From the NCBI GenBank assembly GCA_040772305.1, contig JAXGYK010000001.1, positions 372,001 through 436,000 of the forward strand: a stretch of 64,000 nucleotides of DNA. Direction: 5' to 3'. Each line of letters opens with the position of its first letter. The first letter of the stretch is position 1. This document shows positions 24,793 through 32,511 of the stretch, in pieces. The DNA is from Mesolinea sp040772305. GTDB taxonomy: Bacteria > Chloroflexota > Anaerolineae > Anaerolineales > Anaerolineaceae. Made by a program: the position numbers and the translations under genes. The notes beneath the pieces are model-generated. The model was not told the DNA's origin, did not search any database, and saw only the letters and a list, made by a program, of their open reading frames with translations.

Positions 24793-25585
24793 TTACCTCC
24801 GGATGGCTTCTCAGGTGTACATGCGGCACACCATGCGCAATTAAGGATACTGGACACTCATATCCAACAGCCAAGATATCGGGGGTTATTTCCTTAAGCC
24901 CGTGGTAGATGAGACGTCGGTTGATGCAACCGATACTTTTTACATGGGCAGAAACTGCCGTTAAGTCATGAGAGATGAGCAGGATACCCATCTTTTGATT
25001 TAACTTTGAAAACAGCTCATAGATTTGAGTGCTTGTCTGGGGATCTACCGAAGATGTTGGTTCATCCAAAAGCAAAATCTGCGGGTTTGCAGCAAGTGCC
25101 CGTGAGATATACACACGCTGCCGTTGGCCCCCGGATAGTTCATACAAACTGCGGCGAGCCAAACCAAGCATACCTGTCTGTTCCAGGCTTTGGGCAATTT
25201 GGTCCTGGTCTTCGGAGCTTAAGCGCACATTATTCAGCAAGTTGCGGGTGTCCCCCGAGGTATTCAAACGCCCCATCGCCACAAGGTCCCAAACACTAAT
25301 CGGAAAATGCTTATCCTCAGCACTTAGTTGGGGTACATAGCCGATTGCTACCCGCCCCTCCTCAGCGCTTTTGCCCATCACTCTCACACTGCCGCGGTAG
25401 GGCTTAATCAAGCCTAAAATAACCCGGATTAAGGTTGTTTTTCCGCCGCCATTGGGACCGATCAAACCTACAAAGTCCTGTGGCAGCAAGTCAAAGTTCA
25501 CAGCCTCCAGCACTGCATCAGCATCGTAACCTGCCCAAACGTCTCGCAGGCTGATTAAAGGGTGCAAGTCTTGTTTCGGAATCAA
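24773..25585 (-). CDS. Metal ABC transporter ATP-binding protein, ZnuC/MntA-type
   Basis: 270 residues. Walker A GPNGGGKTT (residues about 43-51), Q-loop at YVPQ, signature LSGGQRQRVYISRAL, Walker B ILLLDEP and the switch His in LLISHD. The C-terminus carries extra histidines (YECPVSLIAHGVPHVHLRSH), possibly a metal-sensing tail. Overlaps the binding-protein gene by four bases and the permease by 20, so the three are one operon. Confidence 0.94.
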   Translation of the reverse strand: MIPKQDLHPLISLRDVWAGYDADAVLEAVNFDLLPQDFVGLIGPNGGGKTTLIRVILGLIKPYRGSVRVMGKSAEEGRVAIGYVPQLSAEDKHFPISVWDLVAMGRLNTSGDTRNLLNNVRLSSEDQDQIAQSLEQTGMLGLARRSLYELSGGQRQRVYISRALAANPQILLLDEPTSSVDPQTSTQIYELFSKLNQKMGILLISHDLTAVSAHVKSIGCINRRLIYHGLKEITPDILAVGYECPVSLIAHGVPHVHLRSHPEVNDDGIS

Positions 25586-26526
25586 CGTAATGCCTCGGCA
25601 AACTCTGGCGCCAGTTTTTTTAAATTTGCGATCACATCCTGAGCCAGAGGGTCTACCTCTACCATCCTGGAGCTGCCTAGTTGTGCTGCAATCGAATGAG
25701 CTAACTTTGGGTCAACTCCACGCTGTACAAAAATTGTTTCCACACCCAAATCGCGTGCTGTCTGGATAATTGCAGCCAGGGTCTCCGGGCCAGGCTCCTG
25801 ACCACCAGTCTCTACTGCTATCTGTACTAAGCCATACTCCTGGGCCAGGTAGCCTAATGCGGGATGAATGATCAGGAAGTTCTTCTTGCTTTGAGATGCA
25901 AAGGCGGCGCTCAGTTCAGCATCCAAAAGGTCCAAATCTTCTAAAAGCGTCGTTAAATTTGCCTCGTACACCGTTTTATTCTGCAAATCAAAATCAATCA
26001 ATGCTTTCGCAGTATTTTGGGCCAGCAGCTTTAAAGTGCCAGGAGCCAGCCATATATGCGGGTCGACTTCTTCACGATGATGTCCTTCATTATCCGCTTC
26101 TGCCGCATGGTTTTCCAAGTTAGTCTCTTCTTGATCTTCTGCATCCAAATCATTGTGGCCATGGATATGATCCAGTTTCAGCCAGGGTATGCCTGTTGTA
26201 ATATCAACCACCTTCATTGCATCGTTATTGTTTTTCAAACGCGGCAGCCAGGCAGCTTCAAATTCCACGCCGATACTCAGGTAAAGATCACTCTTGGTCA
26301 GAGCAGCCATCTGCTGGGGCGAAGGTTCGTAACTGTGAGGGTCATCCCCTGGCGCCGTCAGGCTATGCACACTCACCAGGTCTTTAGCGATTCGCTCAAC
26401 CAACCATGACTGAGGCGGTATGCTCACACTTACTTGTACACCATCTGTTTGTGCAGGAAGAATCACGTTTGAACATCCGCCAAGCAAGAGAACGAACACA
26501 AACAGAATGCCAAAATTGCGTTTCAT
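25582..26526 (-). CDS. Zinc/manganese-binding lipoprotein of ABC transporter, ZnuA type
   Basis: 314 residues from the ATG at 26526, which has GGAG six bases upstream and begins a lipoprotein signal peptide with LLGGC. The cluster 9 binding fold shows DDPHSYEPSPQQM (first metal His), a charged and His-rich loop (HIHGHNDLDAEDQEET to GHHREEVDPHIWL, typical of zinc rather than manganese proteins), LIIHPALGYLAQEYGL (third ligand region) and ETGGQEPGPETL. It delivers metal to the permease and ATPase encoded downstream. The gene follows the Fur-family regulator closely. Confidence 0.92.
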   Translation of the reverse strand: MKRNFGILFVFVLLLGGCSNVILPAQTDGVQVSVSIPPQSWLVERIAKDLVSVHSLTAPGDDPHSYEPSPQQMAALTKSDLYLSIGVEFEAAWLPRLKNNNDAMKVVDITTGIPWLKLDHIHGHNDLDAEDQEETNLENHAAEADNEGHHREEVDPHIWLAPGTLKLLAQNTAKALIDFDLQNKTVYEANLTTLLEDLDLLDAELSAAFASQSKKNFLIIHPALGYLAQEYGLVQIAVETGGQEPGPETLAAIIQTARDLGVETIFVQRGVDPKLAHSIAAQLGSSRMVEVDPLAQDVIANLKKLAPEFAEALR

Positions 26527-26539
26527 TGAAACTCCTTCA

Positions 26540-26956
26540 TCAAGCTTGGCGGCATTGCGGGCAAAGCCCATAGAATTGAAGCATATGATCAGAGATCGTA
26601 TAACCGGTTAGTTCCTCAACCCGGGCAGCAAGGGCAAGCAAATCATCGTTACCAGGGAAGTCCACCGAACGATTACAGCATCGGCAGAGTACGTGGTGAT
26701 GATGTCCGCTATCATGCACCATAAAGCCTAGGTTTCCATCGGCTAAATAAACCTGGCAGAGCAAATCCAGGTCCTCCAAAAGGCGAAGCGTACGATAGAC
26801 ACTTGCCAGGCTTAACGAGCCGCCTTGTTTCTGAATACATGTGTGTATGGCAGCCGGCGATAGCGGTACAGTCGTTTCTGCCAGCAAGGTCATTATTTGC
26901 CTGCGTGGCTCTGAAATGCGCAAACCTTTTGCTCGAATACGTTCCTGCCAATCCAT
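26540..26956 (-). CDS. Fur-family metal regulator, probably Zur
   Basis: 138 residues with the winged helix (TLLAETTVPLSPAAIHTCI, then LSLASVYRTLRLLEDLDL) and the dimerisation domain. Metal sites: HHHHVLCRCC, with CxxC pairs at CRCC and near the C-terminus in CPQC, the structural zinc site of Fur proteins. It heads the operon regulator-binding protein-ATPase-permease, which points to Zur or Mur rather than Fur. A 23-bp perfect palindrome lies 8 bp upstream of its ATG and most likely is its own operator. A GAGGG ribosome binding site precedes the start. Confidence 0.9.
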   Translation of the reverse strand: MDWQERIRAKGLRISEPRRQIMTLLAETTVPLSPAAIHTCIQKQGGSLSLASVYRTLRLLEDLDLLCQVYLADGNLGFMVHDSGHHHHVLCRCCNRSVDFPGNDDLLALAARVEELTGYTISDHMLQFYGLCPQCRQA

Positions 26957-26964
26957 ATGCCCTC

Positions 26965-26987
26965 TTATTGAGAAAGTTTCTCAATAA
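26965..26987. promoter_or_regulatory. Fur/Zur-type operator palindrome
   Basis: A perfect inverted repeat of 11-bp arms, TTATTGAGAAA and TTTCTCAATAA, around a central G. The core TGAGAAA-N-TTTCTCA follows the 7-1-7 geometry of Fur-family boxes. On the minus strand it covers a TATTAT -10 of the regulator gene, so it would autoregulate the metal transport operon; it also lies 125 bp upstream of slyD on the other strand. Confidence 0.75.
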
Positions 26988-27111
26988 TACCAGAAGAAAG
27001 CTGAATTCAATATCTGTAAACTGATTTCTTATGCAAGAATAACAATTCAGGTAAAATCGCTCTGTTATACTTAGCCGGCTGGGGAAATGCCCCACAAGAT
27101 TTGGGAGATTT

Positions 27112-27654
27112 ATGACTGAAAATAACCTGGAAACAATCGCCAATGACCTGGTTGTGCAAATGGCTTATAACCTTAAGGTCGCCGGTGAAGAAATTGAATC
27201 GAATGTATTGGAATACATCCATGGGCATAAAAACATCATTGCCGGTCTGGAAGACGCCCTGACGGGAATGTCGGTTGGCGATACAAAAGACGTACACGTT
27301 GCTGCCCGGGACGCCTATGGCGAATTTGACCCCCAAAGCGTCATCACTGTCACGCGCAAGAGCTTTCCGGCTGACTTTGAGATCAAACTCAATCAGCCTA
27401 TGAATCTGCGTGATGACCGTGGCCACTTCTTTCAGGCAGTTGCAACAGCTATGGATGACAAGAATGTGACTCTGGATATGAACCATCCCATGGCAGGTAA
27501 AGACCTTGACTTCAAGGTAACCGTCCTCTCGGTTCGCCCTGCCAGCGATGACGAACTGCGAGCCGGCCACCTCTTTGGTGGCGGTTGTGCTGGATGCGGC
27601 TCCGATTGCGGCAGCAGCTGCGGTGATAGTTGCGGTGATAGCTGCTGCGGCTAG
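27112..27654 (+). CDS. slyD: FKBP-type peptidyl-prolyl isomerase, SlyD family, with Cys-rich metal-binding tail
   Basis: 180 residues. The split FKBP domain with the inserted IF chaperone domain is seen from the N-terminal LVVQMAYNLKV, through IIAGLEDALTGMSVGD and the flap, to MNHPMAGKDLDFKVTVLSV. The tail LFGGGCAGCGSDCGSS continues with three more CGDSC-like units and contains seven cysteines, where E. coli SlyD has His and Cys. Such tails bind nickel, zinc or other metals. Being divergent from a Fur-family gene with a shared operator region suggests metal-dependent expression. GGGAG precedes the ATG. Probably acts as metallochaperone and folding helper in the cytoplasm. Confidence 0.9.
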   Translation: MTENNLETIANDLVVQMAYNLKVAGEEIESNVLEYIHGHKNIIAGLEDALTGMSVGDTKDVHVAARDAYGEFDPQSVITVTRKSFPADFEIKLNQPMNLRDDRGHFFQAVATAMDDKNVTLDMNHPMAGKDLDFKVTVLSVRPASDDELRAGHLFGGGCAGCGSDCGSSCGDSCGDSCCG

Positions 27655-27669
27655 GATTTCTTAAAACTA

Positions 27670-27699
27670 AATAGTGCGGGCCAAGAGGTCCGCACTATT
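27670..27699. terminator. Hairpin between slyD and the interrupted membrane-protein gene
   Basis: Arms AATAGTGCGG and CCGCACTATT extended by three inner pairs give a 13-bp stem with an AAGA loop. T runs on either side are short, so efficiency is uncertain, but the position between two convergent genes fits a bidirectional terminator. Confidence 0.6.
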
Positions 27700-28378
27700 C
27701 ATTCCCCAGGTATTACTCTCTAGCCTTCTTTTTGGAAAGCTCCAAGAATAGCCGAAATTAAGCCGTATAACACACCCGCAATCGGCCAAACAATCCAGGT
27801 GAAATTCCAGCGGAAAGTCGTGAATGACCAGGCCAGGTAACCTACAACAACCAGCATCCAATAAGCACCACCCAGCCGATCCATGATCAAATTACCTTTG
27901 CGTTTTGCGGGCGTATAATCACCAACGTTCAGCAGCTTATCAAACGCTTCAGATTCCATAGCACTGCGAACAAACCCTTTTACAGCAAAGCCAACCAGCA
28001 GAAGCAAAACACAAACGCTCAAGATGCGATAGGCCTCTTTGACCTCCAAAGCACCTAATACAGCGACTAAGGCGACTCCAACCAGGATCATCACCACCCC
28101 TAAACCGATCCGTCTGGCCATAGGCAAACGATTGGCCTCTTTACGCTCCTGGATCTCATGCCGCACGCTATCCGCAATTGAAACAGGGGCCTTTTCTAGT
28201 TCCTCATACTTCTCGGTGGCCATGCCATGAACAATGAACTGATAGACTGCAATTGCAATGCTCACAAATAAAACCCCTATACCAATCGCTGCAGCAAGAT
28301 TCTCAGCCAAGCCAATCTGATCCCTAAATCCCGTTAGCAAAAGCAGCGGTATTGAAGCGATAATACACAATAAAACAC

Positions 28379-28404
28379 CCTGGCTGATTTTGCGGGCTGA
28401 CTTT
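28379..28404. repeat. 26-bp target-site duplication, left copy (IS481-type element 2)
   Basis: Begins CCTGGCTGATT and ends GGGCTGACTTT; identical to 29470-29495. It is coding sequence of the interrupted membrane-protein gene. Confidence 0.93.
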
Positions 28405-29469
28405 TGTAGGATTGTCAAACATATTGGACAGTCTGAGATAAAAATTGAACAGGTGATAAGAACTTCAATGGACGCATCGGTATATGGTTAGAACGCTGAT
28501 TGTGTCTTCTCAGTTGTCTTTTGAAATCCTCAAATGAATAGAACTTTGACTTGTTATAGAAACGTTTTTGATCCTCCTTATGGCTTCGTTCTACCTTCCC
28601 ATTATGTCTGGGAGTATAGGGTCTGATGAACTTATGTCTTATCCCTTTGTCACGTAACACAATCTCAAACAAGCTAAGATCATGCGCGTTTTTGGTCCTT
28701 AGAAAGCGTTTAGTGAACTCAACTCCATTATCCGTTTGCACACATTCAAGCTCAATTCCTCTGCCCTTGAACCAGGCAATGGCGTGCTCAATAAAGATTG
28801 CTGAAGAGAATGTGTCTGCTGTCTGAAAGCCTTCCAGATATCTCAAACGACTATATTCATCAATTGCGGTGTATTGATAATATTGTTTCCACTTTTTATC
28901 GACGATACACGCTTTGGGGACTACTTTTACGTCGACTTGGATCCTCTGTCCGGGATATTGCATCTGTTCATAGGCTTGTGCCTGGTATCTTTTCTTTGTG
29001 TGCTTCTTTTGCCTGACCAATCCTTCCCGCTGCATCACTCGGTACAGACTGACATAATGGCGGCGATAGCCTTGCTTTCTTAGTTTGAACCAAAGCTCAT
29101 ATAATCCCAGGTCTTTATTCCGTTCCTGATAGCGTCGGATCAAGGCGATCTCATCCTGGCTGTGTTGACGGGGATGATGCTCTGGCCTTCTCGATCGACA
29201 GGCCAGGGAACGAATATCTCCATCATAGCGCTTGAGCCAAAAATAGATATAGCTGCGGCTTTTGTTATATTTTCTGCTGGCTTTGCTCACCCCCTGATTG
29301 AGCGCATATTTGACCACTGAATGTCGGTATTTCATATCTTGTGTTATCTTATCCATAGCAGGTTATGGTTTCTCCTCATTGTTTTGTTTCAGCGCAATAA
29401 CAATAACGGATACTTCCATTCCCTGCTATTCTTTCTCACTCACTGTCCAATATGTACTGTAATCCTACA
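28405..29469 (-). mobile_element. IS481-type insertion sequence, copy 2 (1065 bp)
   Basis: Ends start TGTAGGATTGTC (left) and, on the other strand, TGTAGGATTACAGT (right), both continuing into ACATATTGGACAGT, so the inverted repeats are about 28 bp. One transposase gene reads on the minus strand, the same direction as the gene it interrupts. Flanked by exact 26-bp repeats. Related to but not identical with the element at 6671-7736, so these are two members of one group rather than a recent copy of each other. Confidence 0.93.
28415..29356 (-). CDS. IS481-type DDE transposase
   Basis: 313 residues, starting MDKITQDMKYRHSVV. Helix-turn-helix at VSKASRKYNKSRSYIYFWLKR; catalytic residues in QVDVKVV, QTDNGVEF and HNGKVERSH. 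Closely similar along its whole length to the transposase at 6785, with differences spread throughout, mainly in the linker after the N-terminal domain. Frame intact and possibly active. The end of the gene lies 10 bp from the left end of the element. Confidence 0.92.
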   Translation of the reverse strand: MDKITQDMKYRHSVVKYALNQGVSKASRKYNKSRSYIYFWLKRYDGDIRSLACRSRRPEHHPRQHSQDEIALIRRYQERNKDLGLYELWFKLRKQGYRRHYVSLYRVMQREGLVRQKKHTKKRYQAQAYEQMQYPGQRIQVDVKVVPKACIVDKKWKQYYQYTAIDEYSRLRYLEGFQTADTFSSAIFIEHAIAWFKGRGIELECVQTDNGVEFTKRFLRTKNAHDLSLFEIVLRDKGIRHKFIRPYTPRHNGKVERSHKEDQKRFYNKSKFYSFEDFKRQLRRHNQRSNHIPMRPLKFLSPVQFLSQTVQYV

Positions 29470-29495
29470 CCTGGCTGATTTTGCGGGCTGACTTT
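29470..29495. repeat. 26-bp target-site duplication, right copy (IS481-type element 2)
   Basis: Exact copy of 28379-28404. The identity of the two copies implies a recent insertion. Confidence 0.93.
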
Positions 29496-29799
29496 TCGCT
29501 TGCTTTTAGATAAGCTTCGACTTCAGCAGCGCTCATCGCAATCTGATTCTGAGGATCCATCGAAGCGCTTACCTGCGAACCGATGCCTAGCTGGTCCCCA
29601 AGTTCCTCCAGATTACCAAATTCAGCAATCACCTGACCTACAGCCTCATTATCACTTTTCCCATTATTGCGCAGCTCGTGGTACTTGTCTTCCATCATCT
29701 GCTGCAGCTCCTCCCGCGCACGCCGCACTTCGGGAGTCGACGGCAGGTTCGCAAACATATTGTTGAGGTACGAAAGAATTGTTTCCATAATCTTAACTC

Positions 29800-30132
29800 C
29801 TATATTAACTGAATAAATTGATCTACTACAGCCTTGGTTAGCTGCCATTCCTGTACTTTTTGGGCATAGTATTCCCGTCCTGCTGCAGTTATCTGGTAGT
29901 ATGTGCGGCGTTTCCCCGCAGTTTCTGTTCCGTAAAAACTGCTAACGAACCCATTCTGTTCCATACGTGTAAATGTGGAATATAAAGTCGTTTCCTTCAT
30001 CACATACTTACCCTGGCTTTGCTCCCGAATCCGCTTTGAGATTTCATATCCGTAAGACGGCCCCTCCAAAAGCAGATAAAGGATCATGATGTCTGTATAA
30101 CCTCGTATGCTATCACTACTAATCATAGGCAC
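29800..30132 (-). CDS. PadR-family transcriptional regulator
   Basis: 110 residues, a short (subfamily 2-like) PadR protein: winged helix with YTDIMILYLLLEGPSYGYEI, then ETTLYSTFTRMEQNGFVSSF and GKRRTYYQITAAGREYY. It is followed after 11 bp by the HAAS-type membrane protein gene that the IS has interrupted, the usual partner of such regulators. The promoter region contains a perfect 19-bp palindrome overlapping a good -10, so the protein most likely represses its own operon. Two start codons (residues 1 and 3) are possible. Confidence 0.9.
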   Translation of the reverse strand: MPMISSDSIRGYTDIMILYLLLEGPSYGYEISKRIREQSQGKYVMKETTLYSTFTRMEQNGFVSSFYGTETAGKRRTYYQITAAGREYYAQKVQEWQLTKAVVDQFIQLI

Positions 30133-30164
30133 TCCATGTTTATTACTACGTCTGACGTTATAAT

Positions 30165-30194
30165 TACTATATCAGATATAGTACGTCAGGTCAA
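30165..30194 (-). promoter_or_regulatory. PadR promoter with embedded operator palindrome
   Basis: On the minus strand -35 TTGACC (30194-30189), 17-bp spacer and -10 TATAGT (30171-30166). The 19-bp palindrome TACTATATC-A-GATATAGTA (30165-30183) covers the -10 and part of the spacer. An outer pair CTGACG / CGTCAG flanks it. This is a strong candidate for PadR autoregulation. Confidence 0.65.
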
Positions 30195-30270
30195 GTACTT
30201 TTAATGTTAAATTTTTGTTGTTTTTCACTAGAGTTTCAGCTGGTGTTTTTCCCCCAAATCTTTCAAAACA

Positions 30271-30300
30271 AAAATCCGGCCTATTGATTGACCGGATTTT
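30271..30300 (-). terminator. Rho-independent terminator of pepT
   Basis: Arms AAAATCCGG (30271-30279) and CCGGATTTT (30292-30300). Read on the minus strand the stem is followed by TTTGTTTTG, 21 bp after the stop codon of peptidase T. Confidence 0.8.
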
Positions 30301-30320
30301 CGAATTTACATTGTTCTTTC

Positions 30321-31556
30321 CTATCCTGGCAGTGCAGTAGTTAGCTTCGCCAGGTTTACCAATACCTCAACGGCCTTTTGCATTTCCTCAGCCACTACAT
30401 ATTCAAAGCGACCATGAGCATTGTAGCCGCCGGTAAAGATGTTAGGACAGGGCAAACCCATATATGAAAGCCGCGCTCCATCTGTCCCGCCGCGCACCGG
30501 GACAATACGTGGTTCCACGCCCGCCAAGCGATACGCTTCCAATGCCGTTTCAATAATATAAGGGTGCGGCTCAATCATCGAACGCATATTCAGGTAGCTT
30601 TCCTTGACATCAAGCACCAGGGTGCCGGCACCATAACGAGCATTAATGAAATCTGCTGCGCGCTGCATCCATACTTGGCGCTCCGCAAATTTCTCTGTGG
30701 AGTGGTCGCGCAGAATATACTCGGCTTGGGCCGTATCTGCCTCGCCGCGCATACTTACCAGGTGGTAAAAACCTTCGTAGCCTTCAGTAAATTCCGGTTT
30801 TTCAGCTGCTGGCAAGAGTGCATGAAACTCCATCAGAATCGTGGCAGCATTTTTAAGGACATTTTTAGCCTGTCCCGGGTGCGCACTGCGCCCGTTTACC
30901 CGCACACTGGCCGAGGCAGCATTAAAGTTTTCATATTGAAACTCGCCTTCGCCGCCGCCATCAACCGTATAGGCAAAATTTGCCCCAAAAGCTGGCACAT
31001 CAAAGTGTTCAACCCCTGCACCAATCTCTTCATCGGGGGTAAATGCAATGCGCAGTTTTCCATGTTCAATTTCCGGATGGTTCATCAAGTATTCAACCGC
31101 AGTCAAAATAGCAGCAATGCCAGCCTTATCATCTCCGCCTAAAAGTGTTGTCCCATCCGTAACCACCAGGGTTTTTCCTTTTTTCTCTTTCAATTCGGGA
31201 AAATCCTCAGGACTCAAAACAATATTCAAGTCAGAGTTAAGCAGGAGGTCTCCCCCGGAATAGTTTTCAACAACACGAGGCTTCACATTGGTACCGCTAA
31301 CTGCTTCACTGGTATCCATATGCGCCAACAGGCCCAGAACCGGACAAGCTTTAAGCGTATTGGCAGGCAGGGTAGCTGTAAGATAGCCCCACTTGTCACA
31401 GCAGACATCTTCCAGGCCCATGGTTTGCATTTCCTCTGCCAGTAACCGCGCCAAGTCTAATTGTTTGGCTGTGCTGGGATAGGAACTCGCTTGTGTAGAG
31501 TCGGAGCCGGTATCCACCTTTACATATCGCAACAAACGCTCAATTGCTGGATTCAT
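30321..31556 (-). CDS. pepT: Peptidase T (tripeptide aminopeptidase)
   Basis: 411 residues, the usual length. M20 family dinuclear zinc peptidase: HMDTS with the first ligand, GGDDKAGIAAI with the bridging Asp, TPDEEIGAGVEHFD with the catalytic Glu and ligand Glu, DGGGEGEFQYENFNAA typical of PepT, NGRSAHPG in the lid domain, and PVRGGTDGARLSYMGLPCPN near the C-terminus. It removes the N-terminal residue from tripeptides in the cytoplasm. Single gene with its own terminator. Confidence 0.94.
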   Translation of the reverse strand: MNPAIERLLRYVKVDTGSDSTQASSYPSTAKQLDLARLLAEEMQTMGLEDVCCDKWGYLTATLPANTLKACPVLGLLAHMDTSEAVSGTNVKPRVVENYSGGDLLLNSDLNIVLSPEDFPELKEKKGKTLVVTDGTTLLGGDDKAGIAAILTAVEYLMNHPEIEHGKLRIAFTPDEEIGAGVEHFDVPAFGANFAYTVDGGGEGEFQYENFNAASASVRVNGRSAHPGQAKNVLKNAATILMEFHALLPAAEKPEFTEGYEGFYHLVSMRGEADTAQAEYILRDHSTEKFAERQVWMQRAADFINARYGAGTLVLDVKESYLNMRSMIEPHPYIIETALEAYRLAGVEPRIVPVRGGTDGARLSYMGLPCPNIFTGGYNAHGRFEYVVAEEMQKAVEVLVNLAKLTTALPG

Positions 31557-31659
31557 CTTTACCTCCTGATTTCTTATGCTGATTCTAACACCCGTGTCAA
31601 GCTTTCAAGATAATGCAAAGAAGAATTTACGCATAACCAAAAGTTTGCTCCTGTCAAAG

Positions 31660-31665
31660 TAAAAT
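31660..31665 (+). promoter_or_regulatory. -10 box TAAAAT, leaderless arrangement
   Basis: TAAAAT ends 6 nt before the ATG at 31672 with no Shine-Dalgarno sequence between. Confidence 0.5.
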
Positions 31666-31671
31666 AAAGCT

Positions 31672-32511
31672 ATGCCACTTCGTGATGTTCACATTTTCCG
31701 CCGTTTTCTCACCCTGCTTGGGAATAGCATTCTGATATTTTGTCTGGCAGCGTGCAGTACAACGCAACAATCACAGTTCAAGGACTTAGACGCATACTTA
31801 TACTACGAAGTTATCACGAGTTACCCGCACGACCCCAGCTCCTATACCCAGGGGCTTATCTGGCAGGCAGACCACCTTATTGAAAGCACAGGATTGTATG
31901 GCGAAAGTGTCCTGCGGCGCGTTGACCTGGATGGCAGCATCATCCAAGAACTTCGTCTTGGTCCGGAATATTTTGGGGAGGGCTTAACCGAACTGGACGG
32001 CAAACTTTACCAGCTTACTTGGAAAGAACATACCGGATTTATATACGCAAGCGACACATTTGAACTCCTGGGTACCTTTAGGTATCCAACTGAGGGATGG
32101 GGCTTAACAAATGACGGCGAATCTCTGATACTTTCAGACGGAAGCAGTAGCCTTTTTTATTATGACCCCGAAAGCTTTGAACTGATACGTACCCTGGATG
32201 TAAAACTGGAAGGCAAGCCCGTCGTCAACCTTAATGAACTGGAGTGGGTGCAAGGCAGCATCTTTGCGAATATCTGGCTTAGCGACCTCATTGTGCGCAT
32301 CGACCCACAAACAGGGCAGGTGCTTTCACAAATCAACCTGGAAGGCTTACGTCCGCCCAATACGTTTCACGATCCCGGTCTGGTGCTTAATGGTATTGCA
32401 TATGATGAAGCCAAGGATAAACTGTATGTAACCGGAAAAAAGTGGGGTAAGGTTTACGAGATCCGCCTTATTCCAGCTACAGCCGAAGCTCCTTCCCAGC
32501 CAAGCAACTAA
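31672..32511 (+). CDS. Glutaminyl-peptide cyclotransferase (glutamine cyclotransferase), lipoprotein
   Basis: 279 residues. Signal peptide with lipobox LAACS, then the five-bladed propeller of plant-type glutamine cyclotransferase: SYPHDPSSYTQGLIW, LYGESVLRRVDLDG, FGEGLTELDGKLYQLTWKE, TEGWGLTNDG, NELEWVQGSIFANIW and NGIAYDEAKDKLYVTGKKW. It converts N-terminal Gln of peptides to pyroglutamate, here on the outer face of the membrane. The 3' end overlaps the convergent PfkB-like gene by four bases, so there is no terminator between. Confidence 0.92.
   Translation: MPLRDVHIFRRFLTLLGNSILIFCLAACSTTQQSQFKDLDAYLYYEVITSYPHDPSSYTQGLIWQADHLIESTGLYGESVLRRVDLDGSIIQELRLGPEYFGEGLTELDGKLYQLTWKEHTGFIYASDTFELLGTFRYPTEGWGLTNDGESLILSDGSSSLFYYDPESFELIRTLDVKLEGKPVVNLNELEWVQGSIFANIWLSDLIVRIDPQTGQVLSQINLEGLRPPNTFHDPGLVLNGIAYDEAKDKLYVTGKKWGKVYEIRLIPATAEAPSQPSN

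Larger units (their letters stand above)
27720..29788 (-). pseudogene. HAAS/DUF1700-type membrane protein gene split by IS481-type element
   Basis: The N-terminal part (29788 down to the insertion) is a permease-prefix-like helical domain: METILSYLNNMFANLP, RAREELQQMMEDKYHEL and NEAVGQVIAEFGNLEELG. The C-terminal part (28404-27720) has about six membrane segments. Both parts share the residues EKSARKISQ or KSARKISQ, encoded by the 26-bp target duplication; removing the element and one repeat joins them in frame as KSARKISQGVLLCII. The N-terminal ATG at 29788 has AGGAG upstream and sits 11 bp after the PadR gene. PadR plus HAAS-domain membrane protein is a common pair, the membrane partner presumably sensing envelope state. 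The gene is now broken but otherwise undamaged. Confidence 0.88.

Noticed and set aside
27007..27570. 187-codon minus-strand frame
   Set aside because: Antisense to slyD, which has full FKBP motifs and a ribosome binding site.
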